Origin: Glycomyces buryatensis
GTDB lineage: Bacteria; Actinomycetota; Actinomycetes; Mycobacteriales; Micromonosporaceae
Reading direction: 5' to 3'
NCBI RefSeq assembly: GCF_004912275.1
Contig: NZ_STGY01000077.1
Coordinates: 1-55,285, forward strand
Length of the DNA: 55,285 nt
Shown: positions 1-8,711 of the stretch, one piece after another
Layout of the letters: every line of letters begins with the position of its first letter
Position numbering within the stretch: position 1 is the first letter of the stretch
Made by a program: the position numbers and the translations under genes
The notes under the pieces: model-generated
The model's database searches: none
Told to the model about the DNA's origin: nothing
What the model saw: the letters and a program-made list of their open reading frames with translations, nothing else

Positions 1-420
1 CTTTACGTCACAGACCGATCCACTAACGACAAAGAGACGCCAGTCACATCCGACCCGTGAAGTGGCTGCGGCACAACACCTCTCGCCACGACCACCACCG
101 GCACCACCCCGCGCCCGGGTGTGCCGCCCGACCGAAGCCCAGAGGCCTTGCCCAACCCCGAAACCCCGCCACGGAGCCTCGGAGCTTTGGAGCTTCGGAG
201 CCTCGGAGGAATCCCCGCAGGCCCTGCCCCGCAAACGGACGCCGGCCCCCGCTCTCGCTTTTGTCGCCGATGCCTTTGGCGCAGAACGACCCTCCACCGG
301 CACCGCCCCCGCCAGCGCCCCGGCCCCCAATGCAGGCCTCCCCAAGCGCGAGAACACCATCACCGAACCCGCCGGCAAACCCACCACCCGCACATACGCC
401 CTACCCGAACGGCATGGAGC
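1..420. other. No recognisable gene; low-complexity GC-rich stretch
   Basis: The open frames here translate to proline, arginine and glycine rich strings with no family resemblance, which is expected of random high-GC DNA. No ribosome binding site precedes any start. The only structure seen is a short tandem repeat at 173-212. It lies downstream of the alpha-galactosidase stop codon and may be its 3' region. Confidence 0.5.
173..212. repeat. 8-bp tandem repeat, about 5 units
   Basis: Units read GGAGCCTC, GGAGCTTT, GGAGCTTC, GGAGCCTC and a partial GGAGGAAT, back to back from 173. The period of 8 is not a multiple of 3, so it would not preserve a reading frame. It is a short degenerate minisatellite in non-coding DNA. 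Confidence 0.75.
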
Positions 421-2499
421 CTAGGACTCCTTGATCAGACGAATCATGGTGGACGCGTAGTCATCCGGGGCGAGGCGCAGGTCAAGGCCATGGGAGGCGA
501 GCACCGCTCCATGATGGACTCGATCGCTATCCTCCTCGCGGTACCGACCCACCGGGTCGAGGCCGAATAGCTTCACGAGCGGGTCGCGGTAGCCGAGACG
601 GCGGGCTCTGCGCCAGGCCAGCACCACAGTCTCCTCGCCGCGGCTGTACTGGACCCCGTTCACCTCGCCCGCGCGAAGCGGGCTTCGCCGTCCGAGTTGG
701 ACGGTTTGCCGAACTCGCCGGTAGTCGGCCACCAGCGCGGCGCCGCGTTCGAGTTCGGATTCGGTCCAGTTGTGCAGGTTCCCGCCGACCGCCATCGTTC
801 CGGCCATGGCAACGTGGAAGCGGAAGTCGAGCGGGAGTTCCCTGCACGTGTAGGGGTTCGGCGAGTCGGTGACCCACGCGCCCATGACGCGGGCGGGGTA
901 GGCCTGGGCGAAGCCCTCCTGGATTTCGATGCGGTCGGCCGCGTCGGTGTTGTCGGAGGTCCACACCTGGTCCGTGCGGCGCAGGATGCCGAAGTCCACG
1001 CGGCCGCCGCCGGAGGAGCACGATTCGATGCGTAGGGCGGGATGGTCGGCGCGCAGCCGGTCGATGATGCGGTACAAGTTGCGGGTGTGCTCGAACCAGA
1101 GCCGGTCTGGGTCCTCCTCCCCCGGCCAGCCGGCCTCGGTGAAGGGCCGGTTCATGTCCCACTTGAAGAAGTCGATCTCATTGGTGCGCAATAGGTCGTC
1201 AAGGCGGCCGTGGATCCAATCGGCCACCTCGGGGCGTGCGAGGTTCAGCACGAGCTGATTGCGGATCTCCGTGCGGCGGCGATGCGGCTGGTGGTAGACC
1301 CAGTCCGGATGCGCCCGGTACAGGTCCGAGTCGGGGTTGACCATCTCCGGCTCGACCCAGATCCCGAACCGCATCCCGGCCTCGTGGACGCGCTTGATCA
1401 AGGGACCCAGGCCGTCCGGGAAACGATCGGGGTTCGGGGTCCAGTCCCCCAGGCCCGCGCGGTCGTTGACCCGTGCGCCGAACCAGCCGTCGTCCATCAC
1501 GAACAGCTCGCAGCCCATCGCGGCGGCCTTCTCGGCCAGCGCGATCTGGCTCTCGGCGGTGATGTCGAACTCGGTTGCCTCCCAAGAGTTGTAGAGGACC
1601 GGCCGAACCTCTTCGGGATGCGGCAGCACATGCGCGAGCGCGTACTCATGCCAGGCGGCGGCCGCGCCCGCGAAACCGTCCTCGGTGTACAGACCGGCGG
1701 CGATCGGTGTCTCCAGGTCTTCGCCCGCCTTGAGGCTGATCGCGATCGGGTCGTGGCCGAACCCGGCCGAGACGGCGACGCGCCCGGAAGGGGCCTTCTC
1801 GACGGTCATGCGCCAGGTGCCGCTCCACGCGAGCACCGTCGCCCAGACGCGGCCGTGGGACTCGCTCGCGGTGCCGTCATCGACGGCCAGCCACGGGTTC
1901 GCCTGATTGCTCGTGGTCCCCCGCCGCGAGCCGATCACCGTCTCCCCGACGGGCAGCGAGGTGCGGGTCAGCTGCGTCTCTGCGGCCCACTCGCCGTGGA
2001 GCTGACTCAATCGGTAGTCCTCGAGTTCGGGCACGATCCACGTGGCCGAGTCAGCCCGGAGAATCGTGATCGGGTCGATTCCGTTGTTGCACAGGGTCAT
2101 CGATCGTTCAATGACGTCGGAGTCGGGGAAGACTCGGTAATGGACGCGCGCTTCGAGCGGGTAGTGGACGTCGGCGAAGACGAGCGTCAGTTCCTGTTCG
2201 GTCTCGATGGATTCGGTGAAGGTGAGTTCCAGGTCCCGGGTCCCATCGCCGAAACGCACCTGGAGGCCGGTGGGGCCGTAACGGAGGGCGGACGCCGGGT
2301 TGAAGTCGAGCACCGCGTCCCGGCCGTCGGTGAGCGGCCGCCCGGTCGGCTTCGGCAGGTCCAGCAGCGACACCGCCTGCTCTCGATGCAGTCTTGGCCC
2401 CCAGTGGAGTCCGTGAAGGCGGTCGTCTTCGTCCAGGGCCACGACGTAGCTCGTGTTCGGCGTGTCGATGGTCCAGAGGCGGGTGTCGCGTGCTGGCAT
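421..2499 (-). CDS. Alpha-galactosidase, glycoside hydrolase family 36
   Basis: This 692-residue protein should hydrolyse terminal alpha-1,6-galactose from raffinose-type sugars or galactomannan fragments in the cytoplasm, as no signal peptide is present. The N-terminal half is the beta-sandwich of GH36 (about 1-295). The TIM barrel follows, with MDDGWFGAR near 335-343, the nucleophile Asp448 in KWDMN, the SCSSGGGRVD loop near 493-502 and the likely acid/base Asp516 in SDNTDA. Length is typical of bacterial GH36. The ATG start at 2499 follows a GAAAGG ribosome binding site. It is the last gene of the minus-strand locus with the LacI regulator and the ABC importer, which points to uptake of an alpha-galactoside followed by internal hydrolysis. 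A hairpin between it and the LacI gene may reduce read-through. Confidence 0.93.
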   Translation of the reverse strand: MPARDTRLWTIDTPNTSYVVALDEDDRLHGLHWGPRLHREQAVSLLDLPKPTGRPLTDGRDAVLDFNPASALRYGPTGLQVRFGDGTRDLELTFTESIETEQELTLVFADVHYPLEARVHYRVFPDSDVIERSMTLCNNGIDPITILRADSATWIVPELEDYRLSQLHGEWAAETQLTRTSLPVGETVIGSRRGTTSNQANPWLAVDDGTASESHGRVWATVLAWSGTWRMTVEKAPSGRVAVSAGFGHDPIAISLKAGEDLETPIAAGLYTEDGFAGAAAAWHEYALAHVLPHPEEVRPVLYNSWEATEFDITAESQIALAEKAAAMGCELFVMDDGWFGARVNDRAGLGDWTPNPDRFPDGLGPLIKRVHEAGMRFGIWVEPEMVNPDSDLYRAHPDWVYHQPHRRRTEIRNQLVLNLARPEVADWIHGRLDDLLRTNEIDFFKWDMNRPFTEAGWPGEEDPDRLWFEHTRNLYRIIDRLRADHPALRIESCSSGGGRVDFGILRRTDQVWTSDNTDAADRIEIQEGFAQAYPARVMGAWVTDSPNPYTCRELPLDFRFHVAMAGTMAVGGNLHNWTESELERGAALVADYRRVRQTVQLGRRSPLRAGEVNGVQYSRGEETVVLAWRRARRLGYRDPLVKLFGLDPVGRYREEDSDRVHHGAVLASHGLDLRLAPDDYASTMIRLIKES

Positions 2500-2535
2500 T
2501 TGGTTTCCTTTCGCACTGGGTGTGGTTGCCGTGGC

Positions 2536-2566
2536 GAGAGCCCGGCCCGGACCGGGGCGGGCTCTC
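2536..2566 (-). terminator. GC-rich hairpin between LacI gene and alpha-galactosidase
   Basis: The arms GAGAGCCCG and CGGGCTCTC (9 bp perfect, further partial pairing inside) flank a short loop. There is no clear T-run. It sits 18 bases after the LacI stop and 36 bases before the alpha-galactosidase start on the minus strand, so it may be an attenuating terminator or an mRNA-stabilising stem. Confidence 0.5.
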
Positions 2567-2584
2567 GGAAGCGCCTGGGCTCGT

Positions 2585-3610
2585 TCAGGAGCGGGGACGG
2601 GCGGGCCCCGAGGTCTCCCGGACGATCAGTTCCGGGGACCGCCAGGAGGTTCGGGGTTCGGGGCCGCCTTCGAGCTTGTGGCGGAGGAGTTCGAAGGCGC
2701 TGCGGCCGACCCCGCGGAAATCGAGGTCGACGGTGGTCAGGCCCGGTATGTGGTAGGCGGCCATCGGGCAGTCGTCGAAGCCGATGACGCTCAGGTCTCC
2801 GGGGATGCTGCGCCCGGCGTGGTGGGCGGCGTGGAGGACGCCGAAGGCGAGGTCGTCGTTGCCGCACATGATCGCGGTGGCCTCGGGGTCGGCGACGAGA
2901 TCGGCCGCGGCTGTGGCCGCAGAGCCGATGGTCCAGCCCGATGGGATCACTTCGGGCGGTTCGATCCCGGCCTCGAGGAGGGCCTCGGACCAACCGTCCT
3001 GTCTTCGGGCCTTGCCCGGCATGGCGAGGTAGTGGACCGTCCGATGTCCCATGGACAGCAGGTACCTGGTCGCCCGCTTGGCGACGAGGCGGTCGTCGAG
3101 CGGGACGAGCCAGTCGGCGGCGCCGGGCTCGTCGCGGAGCTTGTCGTCGCCGGTGGCGACCACCGCGCCCGGCTGGGCCTTTCTGAGGATGCGCCGGGCC
3201 TGGGTGGTGGTCTCGTCGTGAGCTATGACGATCGCGGGGGCGCCGTCGTGGGAGAGGCGGCCGAGGATTTCGCCCTCGGTGTACGTCTGCTCGGGGTCGA
3301 GCACGGAGATGAGGACGGTGAAGCCGGCGGCGCTGGCGGCGTCCTCGATGCCGCGAAGCGTTTCGGCCGTGCCGTACAGGGAGGTGTCGAAGGTGAAAAC
3401 GGTGACCGACCGCACGGCGCCGCCGGCGAGGGTGCGCGCCGAGCGGTTGGGTCGGTAGCCCAACTCACTGATCGCGGCCTTCACCTTCGCGCGGGTGGCG
3501 GCGGCGACCATCGGCGCGTCATTGATGACCCGCGAGACGGTCTGGTGGGACACCCCTGCGCGCTTGGCCACGTCGAACATGCTGACGGGCTTGGGTTCGG
3601 CTGCGCTCAT
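2585..3610 (-). CDS. LacI-family transcriptional regulator
   Basis: The 341-residue protein begins with a LacI helix-turn-helix (SMFDVAKRAGVSHQTVSRV, residues about 10-28) and hinge, followed by a periplasmic-binding-protein-like effector domain ending in VIGFDDCPMAAYHIPGLTTVD, the usual LacI C-terminal pattern. It most likely represses the importer and alpha-galactosidase genes until an alpha-galactoside or product binds. The gene is embedded in the locus, 28 bases after the binding-protein gene. Matching operators with central CG are seen at 6831 and 6987, overlapping the promoter of the importer operon and just ahead of the divergent glycosidase. The inducer cannot be read from the sequence. 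Confidence 0.92.
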   Translation of the reverse strand: MSAAEPKPVSMFDVAKRAGVSHQTVSRVINDAPMVAAATRAKVKAAISELGYRPNRSARTLAGGAVRSVTVFTFDTSLYGTAETLRGIEDAASAAGFTVLISVLDPEQTYTEGEILGRLSHDGAPAIVIAHDETTTQARRILRKAQPGAVVATGDDKLRDEPGAADWLVPLDDRLVAKRATRYLLSMGHRTVHYLAMPGKARRQDGWSEALLEAGIEPPEVIPSGWTIGSAATAAADLVADPEATAIMCGNDDLAFGVLHAAHHAGRSIPGDLSVIGFDDCPMAAYHIPGLTTVDLDFRGVGRSAFELLRHKLEGGPEPRTSWRSPELIVRETSGPARPRS

Positions 3611-3638
3611 GGCGGTCGGTCACCTTTCGGTTCGAGTG

Positions 3639-4964
3639 CTATTCGGCGTTGGCGATCTCGGCGACCGCTGCGGCCGCTTCCTGGGCGTCCTTCTGACCCA
3701 GCCAGACCTGATTGAACTCGTCGAGCGCGGCCGTGCCGAAGGCGGCATCGTTCATCGAGAGCGGGTAGCCGGTGGTGGTGCCCTCGGCGGCGGTCTGGAA
3801 GCCCGTCACGTCGATGTCCTCGCCCGCCCAGTAGTCGGCGAAGCCCTCATTGAGGGAGGAGACGCCGGGCCACACCGAGCCCAAGTCGGTCGCAATGGAT
3901 TGCGCCTCTTCGGAACCGAGGAACTTGACGAACTCCCAGGCCTCGTCGGGGTTCTCGGTCCCGGCGTAGATCGCGTTGGACAGGCCGTTGATGACGGTGC
4001 CGGAGCCGACCGGGCCCGAGGGGTTGTCCGCCACCGCCCAGGAGCCCGGCTCTAGGCCGTCGCGGTAGAAGCTGAGCATCCACGAGCCGTCGAGCGTGGT
4101 GGCGGCCTGTCCGGGGACCACGTAGTCGCCGGGGACGCCGCCGTTGGGCTGGTTGGTCACTGCGGCGGGGACGGCCACGTGCCACTTGTTGTACAGGTCG
4201 GCGGTGAATTGGATGGCTTCGACGCATTCAGGTGCGTCGATGGTGTAGTCGCCCCAGGGTTCGTTCTGGAGGGAGCAGCCGTTCTGGACCGCGTAGTTCC
4301 ACCAGTCGGTCTGGCCGGTGTTGGAGGACATCGCCGTCCCGTACTGGACCACGTTCTCGGGGTCGAAGTCCGAGCTCAGTGCGTTGTTGCCGTTGGCGTC
4401 GACGGTGAGTTTCTGAAGAAACTCCACATAGGTGCCGCCGTCGACGGGGTTCCATTCGAGGTCGCTCACGGTGGCCGGGTCGATCCCGGCGGCTTCGAGC
4501 GCGTCGAGGCGGTAGACCAGGGCGATCGAGTCCCAGTCCTTCGGCAGGCCGTACTGGTCGTCCTCGAACTGCCAGGAGGCGTAGAGGTTCTCGGGGTAGA
4601 CCGAGGGGTCGACGCCGTCCTCTTCGATGTAGTCGGTGATGGGGAGCAGCACGCCGTTGTCGGCGTAGGTCGGGAAGCGCGAGACGTGGTTCCAGAACAC
4701 GTCCGGGGCGTCCTCGGCCGCGAACTGGCTGTCGAGGCCGGTCCAGTAGTCCTCCCAGGGGTTCTGCTCGAGTTCGATGGTGATGTCGGGGTGTTCGGAG
4801 TTGAACTCCTCGACCATCGCCTCGAGCGCCGGGCGCTGATTGTCGTCCCAGAAGGCGTACCGGAGTGTGACAGCTCCGTCGTCGTCGCCTCCGCCGCAAG
4901 CGGCGAGCCCCAGCGGGGCGGCGAGGGCGAGGACGGCGAGGGCCGCCGATCGCGTCTTGTTCAT
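3639..4964 (-). CDS. ABC sugar importer, lipoprotein solute-binding protein (family 1)
   Basis: I chose the ATG at 4964, giving 441 residues, because it opens a lipoprotein signal peptide (MNKTRSAALAVLA...LAAC, lipidated Cys23) and follows a GAAAGGC ribosome binding site; the open frame runs much further upstream but that part overlaps the permease in another frame. The mature part has the ExtSolBP family 1 layout (RYAFWDDNQRPALEAMVEEF at the start, NPDEAWEFVKFLGSEEAQ near the C-terminus). It should capture a di- or oligosaccharide, probably an alpha-galactoside given the GH36 gene downstream, and hand it to the two permeases encoded immediately upstream. Confidence 0.92.
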   Translation of the reverse strand: MNKTRSAALAVLALAAPLGLAACGGGDDDGAVTLRYAFWDDNQRPALEAMVEEFNSEHPDITIELEQNPWEDYWTGLDSQFAAEDAPDVFWNHVSRFPTYADNGVLLPITDYIEEDGVDPSVYPENLYASWQFEDDQYGLPKDWDSIALVYRLDALEAAGIDPATVSDLEWNPVDGGTYVEFLQKLTVDANGNNALSSDFDPENVVQYGTAMSSNTGQTDWWNYAVQNGCSLQNEPWGDYTIDAPECVEAIQFTADLYNKWHVAVPAAVTNQPNGGVPGDYVVPGQAATTLDGSWMLSFYRDGLEPGSWAVADNPSGPVGSGTVINGLSNAIYAGTENPDEAWEFVKFLGSEEAQSIATDLGSVWPGVSSLNEGFADYWAGEDIDVTGFQTAAEGTTTGYPLSMNDAAFGTAALDEFNQVWLGQKDAQEAAAAVAEIANAE

Positions 4965-5008
4965 CTGACTTGCCTTTCTTCGTTGAGAGGTCGGTCTTAA
5001 GGGGTGGA

Positions 5009-5827
5009 TCACTTCATGCCGCTCAGGGCGATCGAGCGGACGATGTGGCGCTGGAAGACCAGGAAGACGGCGACCAGCGGGAGGAGCGCCATGGTGGAGG
5101 CGGCCAGGATGAGGTGGTACTCCTGGTTGAACTGGGACTGCATCTGGGCGATCCCGCGGGTGATGACGCGCGTCGACTCGGAGTGGGTGATGATCAACGG
5201 CCACAGCAGGTTGTTCCAGGTGTTGACGAAGCTGATGATCGCGAGCGTCCCGAGGATCGGCTTGGACATGGGGAGCATGACCCGCCACAGGATGGTGAAG
5301 GTGCCGGCGCCGTCGATGCGGGCGGCCTGCTCGATCGAGGCGGGGATGGTCTTGAAGTACTGGCGCACCAGGAACACCCCGTAGGGCATGAGGAAGCCGA
5401 ACACGAACGGCAAGATCAGCCCGACGTGCGTGTCGACCAGGCCCAGCTCCCGCACGATGATGAAGGTGGGCACCAGGGTGACGATCTGCGGGACCATCAT
5501 GGTCGCGATGTAGGCCCAGAACAGCAGGTCCCGCCCCGGGAATTCGAGCCGGGCGAAGGCGTAGGCCGCCAGGGTGGAGAACACGAGCTGTCCGATGGTG
5601 ACGGCCACGGCCACGATGATCGAGTTGACGACGAACGTCGCGAAGTCGTACCGGCCCCACACGTCGGCGAAGTTCGACAGGATCGGATCGGTCGGCGGCG
5701 CCCACGGCTGGGAGGTCAGGATCTCCTGCTTGGATTTGAAGGCGGCGTTGAGGGTCAGCAGGTACGGACCCATCGAGAGCGCCGCGCCGGCCACGAGGAC
5801 GAGGTAGAGCAGGGACTTCTTCAACAC
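5009..5827 (-). CDS. Carbohydrate ABC transporter permease, MalG-like
   Basis: The 272-residue inner-membrane protein has six predicted hydrophobic segments and the MalG-type EAA loop EQAARIDGAGTFTILWRVMLP (about residues 165-185), where the ATPase docks. The GTG start at 5827 follows AGGAG, 10 bases after the upstream permease stop, so the two are translated together. No ATP-binding subunit is encoded in the locus. In many actinomycetes such sugar importers share the multitask ATPase MsiK encoded elsewhere; that is family knowledge, not visible here. Confidence 0.93.
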   Translation of the reverse strand: MLKKSLLYLVLVAGAALSMGPYLLTLNAAFKSKQEILTSQPWAPPTDPILSNFADVWGRYDFATFVVNSIIVAVAVTIGQLVFSTLAAYAFARLEFPGRDLLFWAYIATMMVPQIVTLVPTFIIVRELGLVDTHVGLILPFVFGFLMPYGVFLVRQYFKTIPASIEQAARIDGAGTFTILWRVMLPMSKPILGTLAIISFVNTWNNLLWPLIITHSESTRVITRGIAQMQSQFNQEYHLILAASTMALLPLVAVFLVFQRHIVRSIALSGMK

Positions 5828-5837
5828 TGGCGGGCTC

Positions 5838-6788
5838 CTAGCTGAAGTCGTAGACGGTGCGCTTGCGGAAGAACAGGACCTGGGCGAGCGTGATCGCGGC
5901 GATGATCGCGAACAGGATCACCGCGAGCATTGAGGCGTAGCCGGCATTGCGCTGGGTGAACGACTCCAGGTAGATCTGGTAGTTCAGGGTGGCCGTGGCG
6001 CCGGCCGGGCCCCCGGCGGTCATGACGTGGATCGTGTCGAAGACCTGGAACGAGCCGATGACGCTGGTGATGAGGACGAACAGCATCGCCGGACGCAGCA
6101 GCGGCAGGGTGATCTTGAAGAACCGGTAGGCCGGCGACGCACCGTCCACATCGGCGGCCTCGTAGAGCTGGACCGGGATGGCCTGGAGTCCGGCCAGGAA
6201 GAACAGCATGGTGTAGCCGGTGAACTGCCAGATATTGACCGAGGCGATGACGGGCATGGCCCACGCCGAGTCGGTCAGCCAGTTGGCGCCGTCGATCCCG
6301 AACACGTCGAGGAACCGGTTCAGCCCGCCGTTGAGCGGGTCGAAGATCCACCGCCAGATGACGCCCAGCGCCACCGGCATGGCCATCCACGGCAGGACGT
6401 AGATGACGCGAAAGGCGTTGCGGGCCCTGATCTTCGCGTTCACCGCCAGGGCCAGCAGCAGCGCCAGCACGGTCTGGGCGGGGATATTGAGCAGCACGTA
6501 GTAGAAGGTGTTGCCGATCGATTGGACGGCACGTTCATCGCCGACCAGGTCGCGGTAGTTCTGCAGGCCTATGAACTCGGGGTCGGACAGGAGGTTCCAG
6601 TCGTAGAAGCTCAGCGCGACGACCACCACGATGGGCGTGATGAGGAAGAGCGCGAAGCCGACGATGCTCGGGGCGAGCATGCCGTAGGCCTCCAGCGCGG
6701 TTCGAAGGTTGTGGCGCTTTGCTCTCGGGGGCTTGGGGTGAGCGCTCACGGGTCCGGACGGGTGCTCGGTGTCGTGAAGGGTCTGCAT
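5838..6788 (-). CDS. Carbohydrate ABC transporter permease, MalF-like
   Basis: This 316-residue protein has a charged cytoplasmic N-terminus (about 35 residues), then six hydrophobic segments and an EAA loop (YEAADVDGASPAYRFFKITLP). It is the first gene of the minus-strand importer operon (MalF-like, MalG-like, binding protein). Its promoter lies about 45-70 bases upstream, with a LacI-type operator over the -10 element, so expression of the whole importer is probably set by the LacI protein encoded at 2585-3610. Confidence 0.92.
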   Translation of the reverse strand: MQTLHDTEHPSGPVSAHPKPPRAKRHNLRTALEAYGMLAPSIVGFALFLITPIVVVVALSFYDWNLLSDPEFIGLQNYRDLVGDERAVQSIGNTFYYVLLNIPAQTVLALLLALAVNAKIRARNAFRVIYVLPWMAMPVALGVIWRWIFDPLNGGLNRFLDVFGIDGANWLTDSAWAMPVIASVNIWQFTGYTMLFFLAGLQAIPVQLYEAADVDGASPAYRFFKITLPLLRPAMLFVLITSVIGSFQVFDTIHVMTAGGPAGATATLNYQIYLESFTQRNAGYASMLAVILFAIIAAITLAQVLFFRKRTVYDFS

Positions 6789-6829
6789 GGCACCTGACTT
6801 GTCGCGTAGGGATCGGACGATGCGAGGGA

Positions 6830-6859
6830 ATGTTAGCGCTCACGGAACGGCGGTGTCAA
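6830..6859 (-). promoter_or_regulatory. Promoter of ABC importer operon with LacI-type operator
   Basis: Read on the minus strand, TTGACA (6854-6859), an 18-base spacer and TAACAT (6830-6835) form a good vegetative promoter. The sequence TGTTAGCGCTCAC (plus strand 6831-6843) overlaps the -10 element and has the central CG and TGTTA arm of LacI-family operators. The same 13 bases recur at 6987-6999. Confidence 0.75.
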
Positions 6860-6949
6860 GATCGATGTCGACATTTCCATGCCTGGATTCGATTGCCTTG
6901 GATTTTGACGGATCTATACGGCAATACCGGTAAATTTATCCCGCTTTCA

Positions 6950-7000
6950 TTGACTACTTTCGATGTCATGTCTTACGATATGATCCTGTTAGCGCTCACA
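6950..7000 (+). promoter_or_regulatory. Promoter of divergent glycosidase with LacI-type operator
   Basis: TTGACT (6950-6955), 18 bases, TACGAT (6974-6979) is a plausible promoter. The operator TGTTAGCGCTCACA (6987-7000) would lie at about the transcription start, a classical repression position. Arms TGTTAGC and TGTGAGC match at 6 of 7 bases across a central C|G step. Confidence 0.65.
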
Positions 7001-7036
7001 GATTCCGGCACGCAACACAATGAAAGGACCTCCCCC

Positions 7037-8350
7037 ATGCTCACGAATCCACCCCCGATCAGGCGCCGACGGCGCACCCTGATCGCGCTCGGCGCGCTGT
7101 CCGCCGCGCTGGCGCTGACGGCAACGCTGTTCACCGCCGTCACCTCGCAGGCACAGGTCGAGACGCAAAGCGTCCTGGTCGTGGATGCGGGCTCGCCGAT
7201 CCGGCCCGTGAGCCAGGTCGGCAACGGCATGCTCTACGGCCTGGCCGATGCCGAGACACCGCCGCTCGACCTGCTGCTGCCGTTGAACCTCAACACCTTG
7301 CGGCAGCCGCCGCCCAATCACGAGCACATCCCCAACGGCGAGACCGAACCCGTCGGCGACACCCTGGACGTGGCCGGCAACGCCATGGCCGCGGGCGCCG
7401 ACATCACGGTCGACATGGCGGACTCGCTCAACGGATTCCCGTACGACTGGCAGGGCTGGGACGACTGGCTCGGACGCGTCGACCGGATGATCGCCGACCT
7501 CCAGGCGCGCCCCGACATCACCAACGTCACCGCCTGGGAGATCTGGAACGAGCCGGACTGGACCTGGCACAGTTCGGCCGGCGACTTCAACGACGGATGG
7601 GACCGCACCTACGAGCGCATCCGCGCCAGTGACGCGACGACGCCGATCATGGGACCGAGCATCACGCACTACAACGAGGCCTGGCTCCGCGACTTCCTGA
7701 CCTCCGCGAAGGACTCGGGCACCCTGCCGCAGGTGATCTCCTGGCACGAGCTATCGGGCTGGCAGGGCGTCGAGCAGCACATCAGCGACTACCGCGACCT
7801 CGAACGGGAACTGGGCATCGAGCCGCTGCCGATCTCACTCAACGAGTACGCAGCTCCCGAGGAGATTGACGTCCCCAGCACCGTCAATCACTACATCGCC
7901 CAGTTCGAGCGCGCGGGAGTGCGCGATGCCCAGCGCACGTTCTGGTTCGAGGCCGGGACCCTCAACGGACTGGTGCACGACAATCAGCCGACCGCGTCGT
8001 ATTGGATGTACCAGTGGTACGGCGAGCAGAGCGGCGACATTGTGGACGTCGTCCCGACCACCTACAACGACGCCGTCGCCTCCTACGACGCCGACGCGGA
8101 GGAGGTGAGCATCGTGTTCGCGGGCGAAGCCGGCGACAATACGGTCCAGGTCGACGGACTGGAAGCGCTCGGCTCGACCGTCACGGCCACGTTGGAATAC
8201 GTGCCCGGCTCGGGCCGAACCACTCCGGTGGACGGCGCCTCGCACGTCTGGACACAGGACTTCTCGGTCAGCGGCGGCAGCGTCAGCATCCCGGTCGACG
8301 ACCAGGACCACCTCGGCGCCTACCGCCTCGTCATCAATCCGGCCGGGTAG
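7037..8350 (+). CDS. Secreted clan GH-A glycoside hydrolase (GH39/GH5-like)
   Basis: The ATG at 7037 after GAAAGGA gives 437 residues with an N-terminal signal peptide (Arg-rich n-region, hydrophobic core to about residue 33, SQAQ near 37-40). The central TIM barrel carries VTAWEIWNEPDW (acid/base Glu172) and ISLNEY (candidate nucleophile Glu270), the two-glutamate pattern of retaining clan GH-A enzymes. A C-terminal beta-sandwich of about 100 residues follows (from about 335), as in GH39/GH51-like enzymes. It probably cleaves a plant polysaccharide outside the cell and feeds the divergent importer. Exact family and substrate are not certain. It shares the LacI operator with the importer. Confidence 0.8.
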   Translation: MLTNPPPIRRRRRTLIALGALSAALALTATLFTAVTSQAQVETQSVLVVDAGSPIRPVSQVGNGMLYGLADAETPPLDLLLPLNLNTLRQPPPNHEHIPNGETEPVGDTLDVAGNAMAAGADITVDMADSLNGFPYDWQGWDDWLGRVDRMIADLQARPDITNVTAWEIWNEPDWTWHSSAGDFNDGWDRTYERIRASDATTPIMGPSITHYNEAWLRDFLTSAKDSGTLPQVISWHELSGWQGVEQHISDYRDLERELGIEPLPISLNEYAAPEEIDVPSTVNHYIAQFERAGVRDAQRTFWFEAGTLNGLVHDNQPTASYWMYQWYGEQSGDIVDVVPTTYNDAVASYDADAEEVSIVFAGEAGDNTVQVDGLEALGSTVTATLEYVPGSGRTTPVDGASHVWTQDFSVSGGSVSIPVDDQDHLGAYRLVINPAG

Positions 8351-8711
8351 GGAGTCGGCGTCCCGGTCGGCGAGGCCGTAGAGGTTCTGCACCGCGCCGA
8401 CCGGGGCGATCCCTTGGGCCCTTTTTGGGGAACCGAACGTCGTCAGAGCCCTGGACCGCGGGACACCAGGGACGGCCGGTCGGGGCCGGAGAGGCGAAGG
8501 CCGCACCGATCCCTGCCGCGGCACCGGTAATGAGGACAGTCGGAGGGGATGGTGATCGCTCGTCACTCACCGACCGGTATATCCAGCGGGAACCGGAGGC
8601 CTGCGACCGCCGCCGAGCCGTCTGAACGCGTCTCCGCGTTCCGGCGCAGTGTTATGGAAGCGATGCCACGAAGCCCGCAACCGCGTACTGGGGCCAATTC
8701 GTAGAGTAAGT
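8351..8711. other. Gap of 361 bases with a degraded dehydrogenase start
   Basis: No intact gene. The minus strand holds the remnant of a short-chain dehydrogenase (8490-8570). The rest has no open frame with family resemblance. A T-run at about 8421-8425 follows a weak GGGCCC palindrome and could end transcription of the upstream glycosidase, but the stem is short. Confidence 0.45.
8490..8570 (-). pseudogene. Remnant of a short-chain dehydrogenase N-terminus
   Basis: From a GTG at 8570 the minus strand encodes MSDERSPSPPTVLITGAAAG followed by IGAAFA. TGAAAGIGAA is the TGxxxGIG dinucleotide-binding motif that opens SDR enzymes, placed at the right distance from the start. After about 27 residues the frame loses all SDR character (no NNAG, no YxxxK), so the gene was cut or frame-shifted. 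The length that survives is short, so chance resemblance is possible but the motif is specific. Confidence 0.5.

Noticed and set aside
62-424. Plus-strand frame of 120 codons at the window start
   Set aside because: Pro/Arg/Ala low-complexity translation with a competing overlapping frame and no ribosome binding site.
1210-2787. Plus-strand frame of 525 codons opposite the alpha-galactosidase
   Set aside because: Lies antisense to a clear GH36 gene, has no family motif and no ribosome binding site; typical high-GC shadow.
2453-3715. Plus-strand frame of 420 codons opposite the LacI gene
   Set aside because: Gly/Val/Arg-rich antisense shadow of a clear LacI regulator.
4965-5705. Extended N-terminus for the sugar-binding lipoprotein
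   Set aside because: The extra 247 codons are an Arg/Pro-rich shadow of the permease gene; the lipoprotein signal fixes the start at 4964.
6719-7036. Upstream extension of the secreted glycosidase to 543 codons
   Set aside because: It would cross both operators and the divergent promoter; the signal peptide and GAAAGGA support the ATG at 7037.
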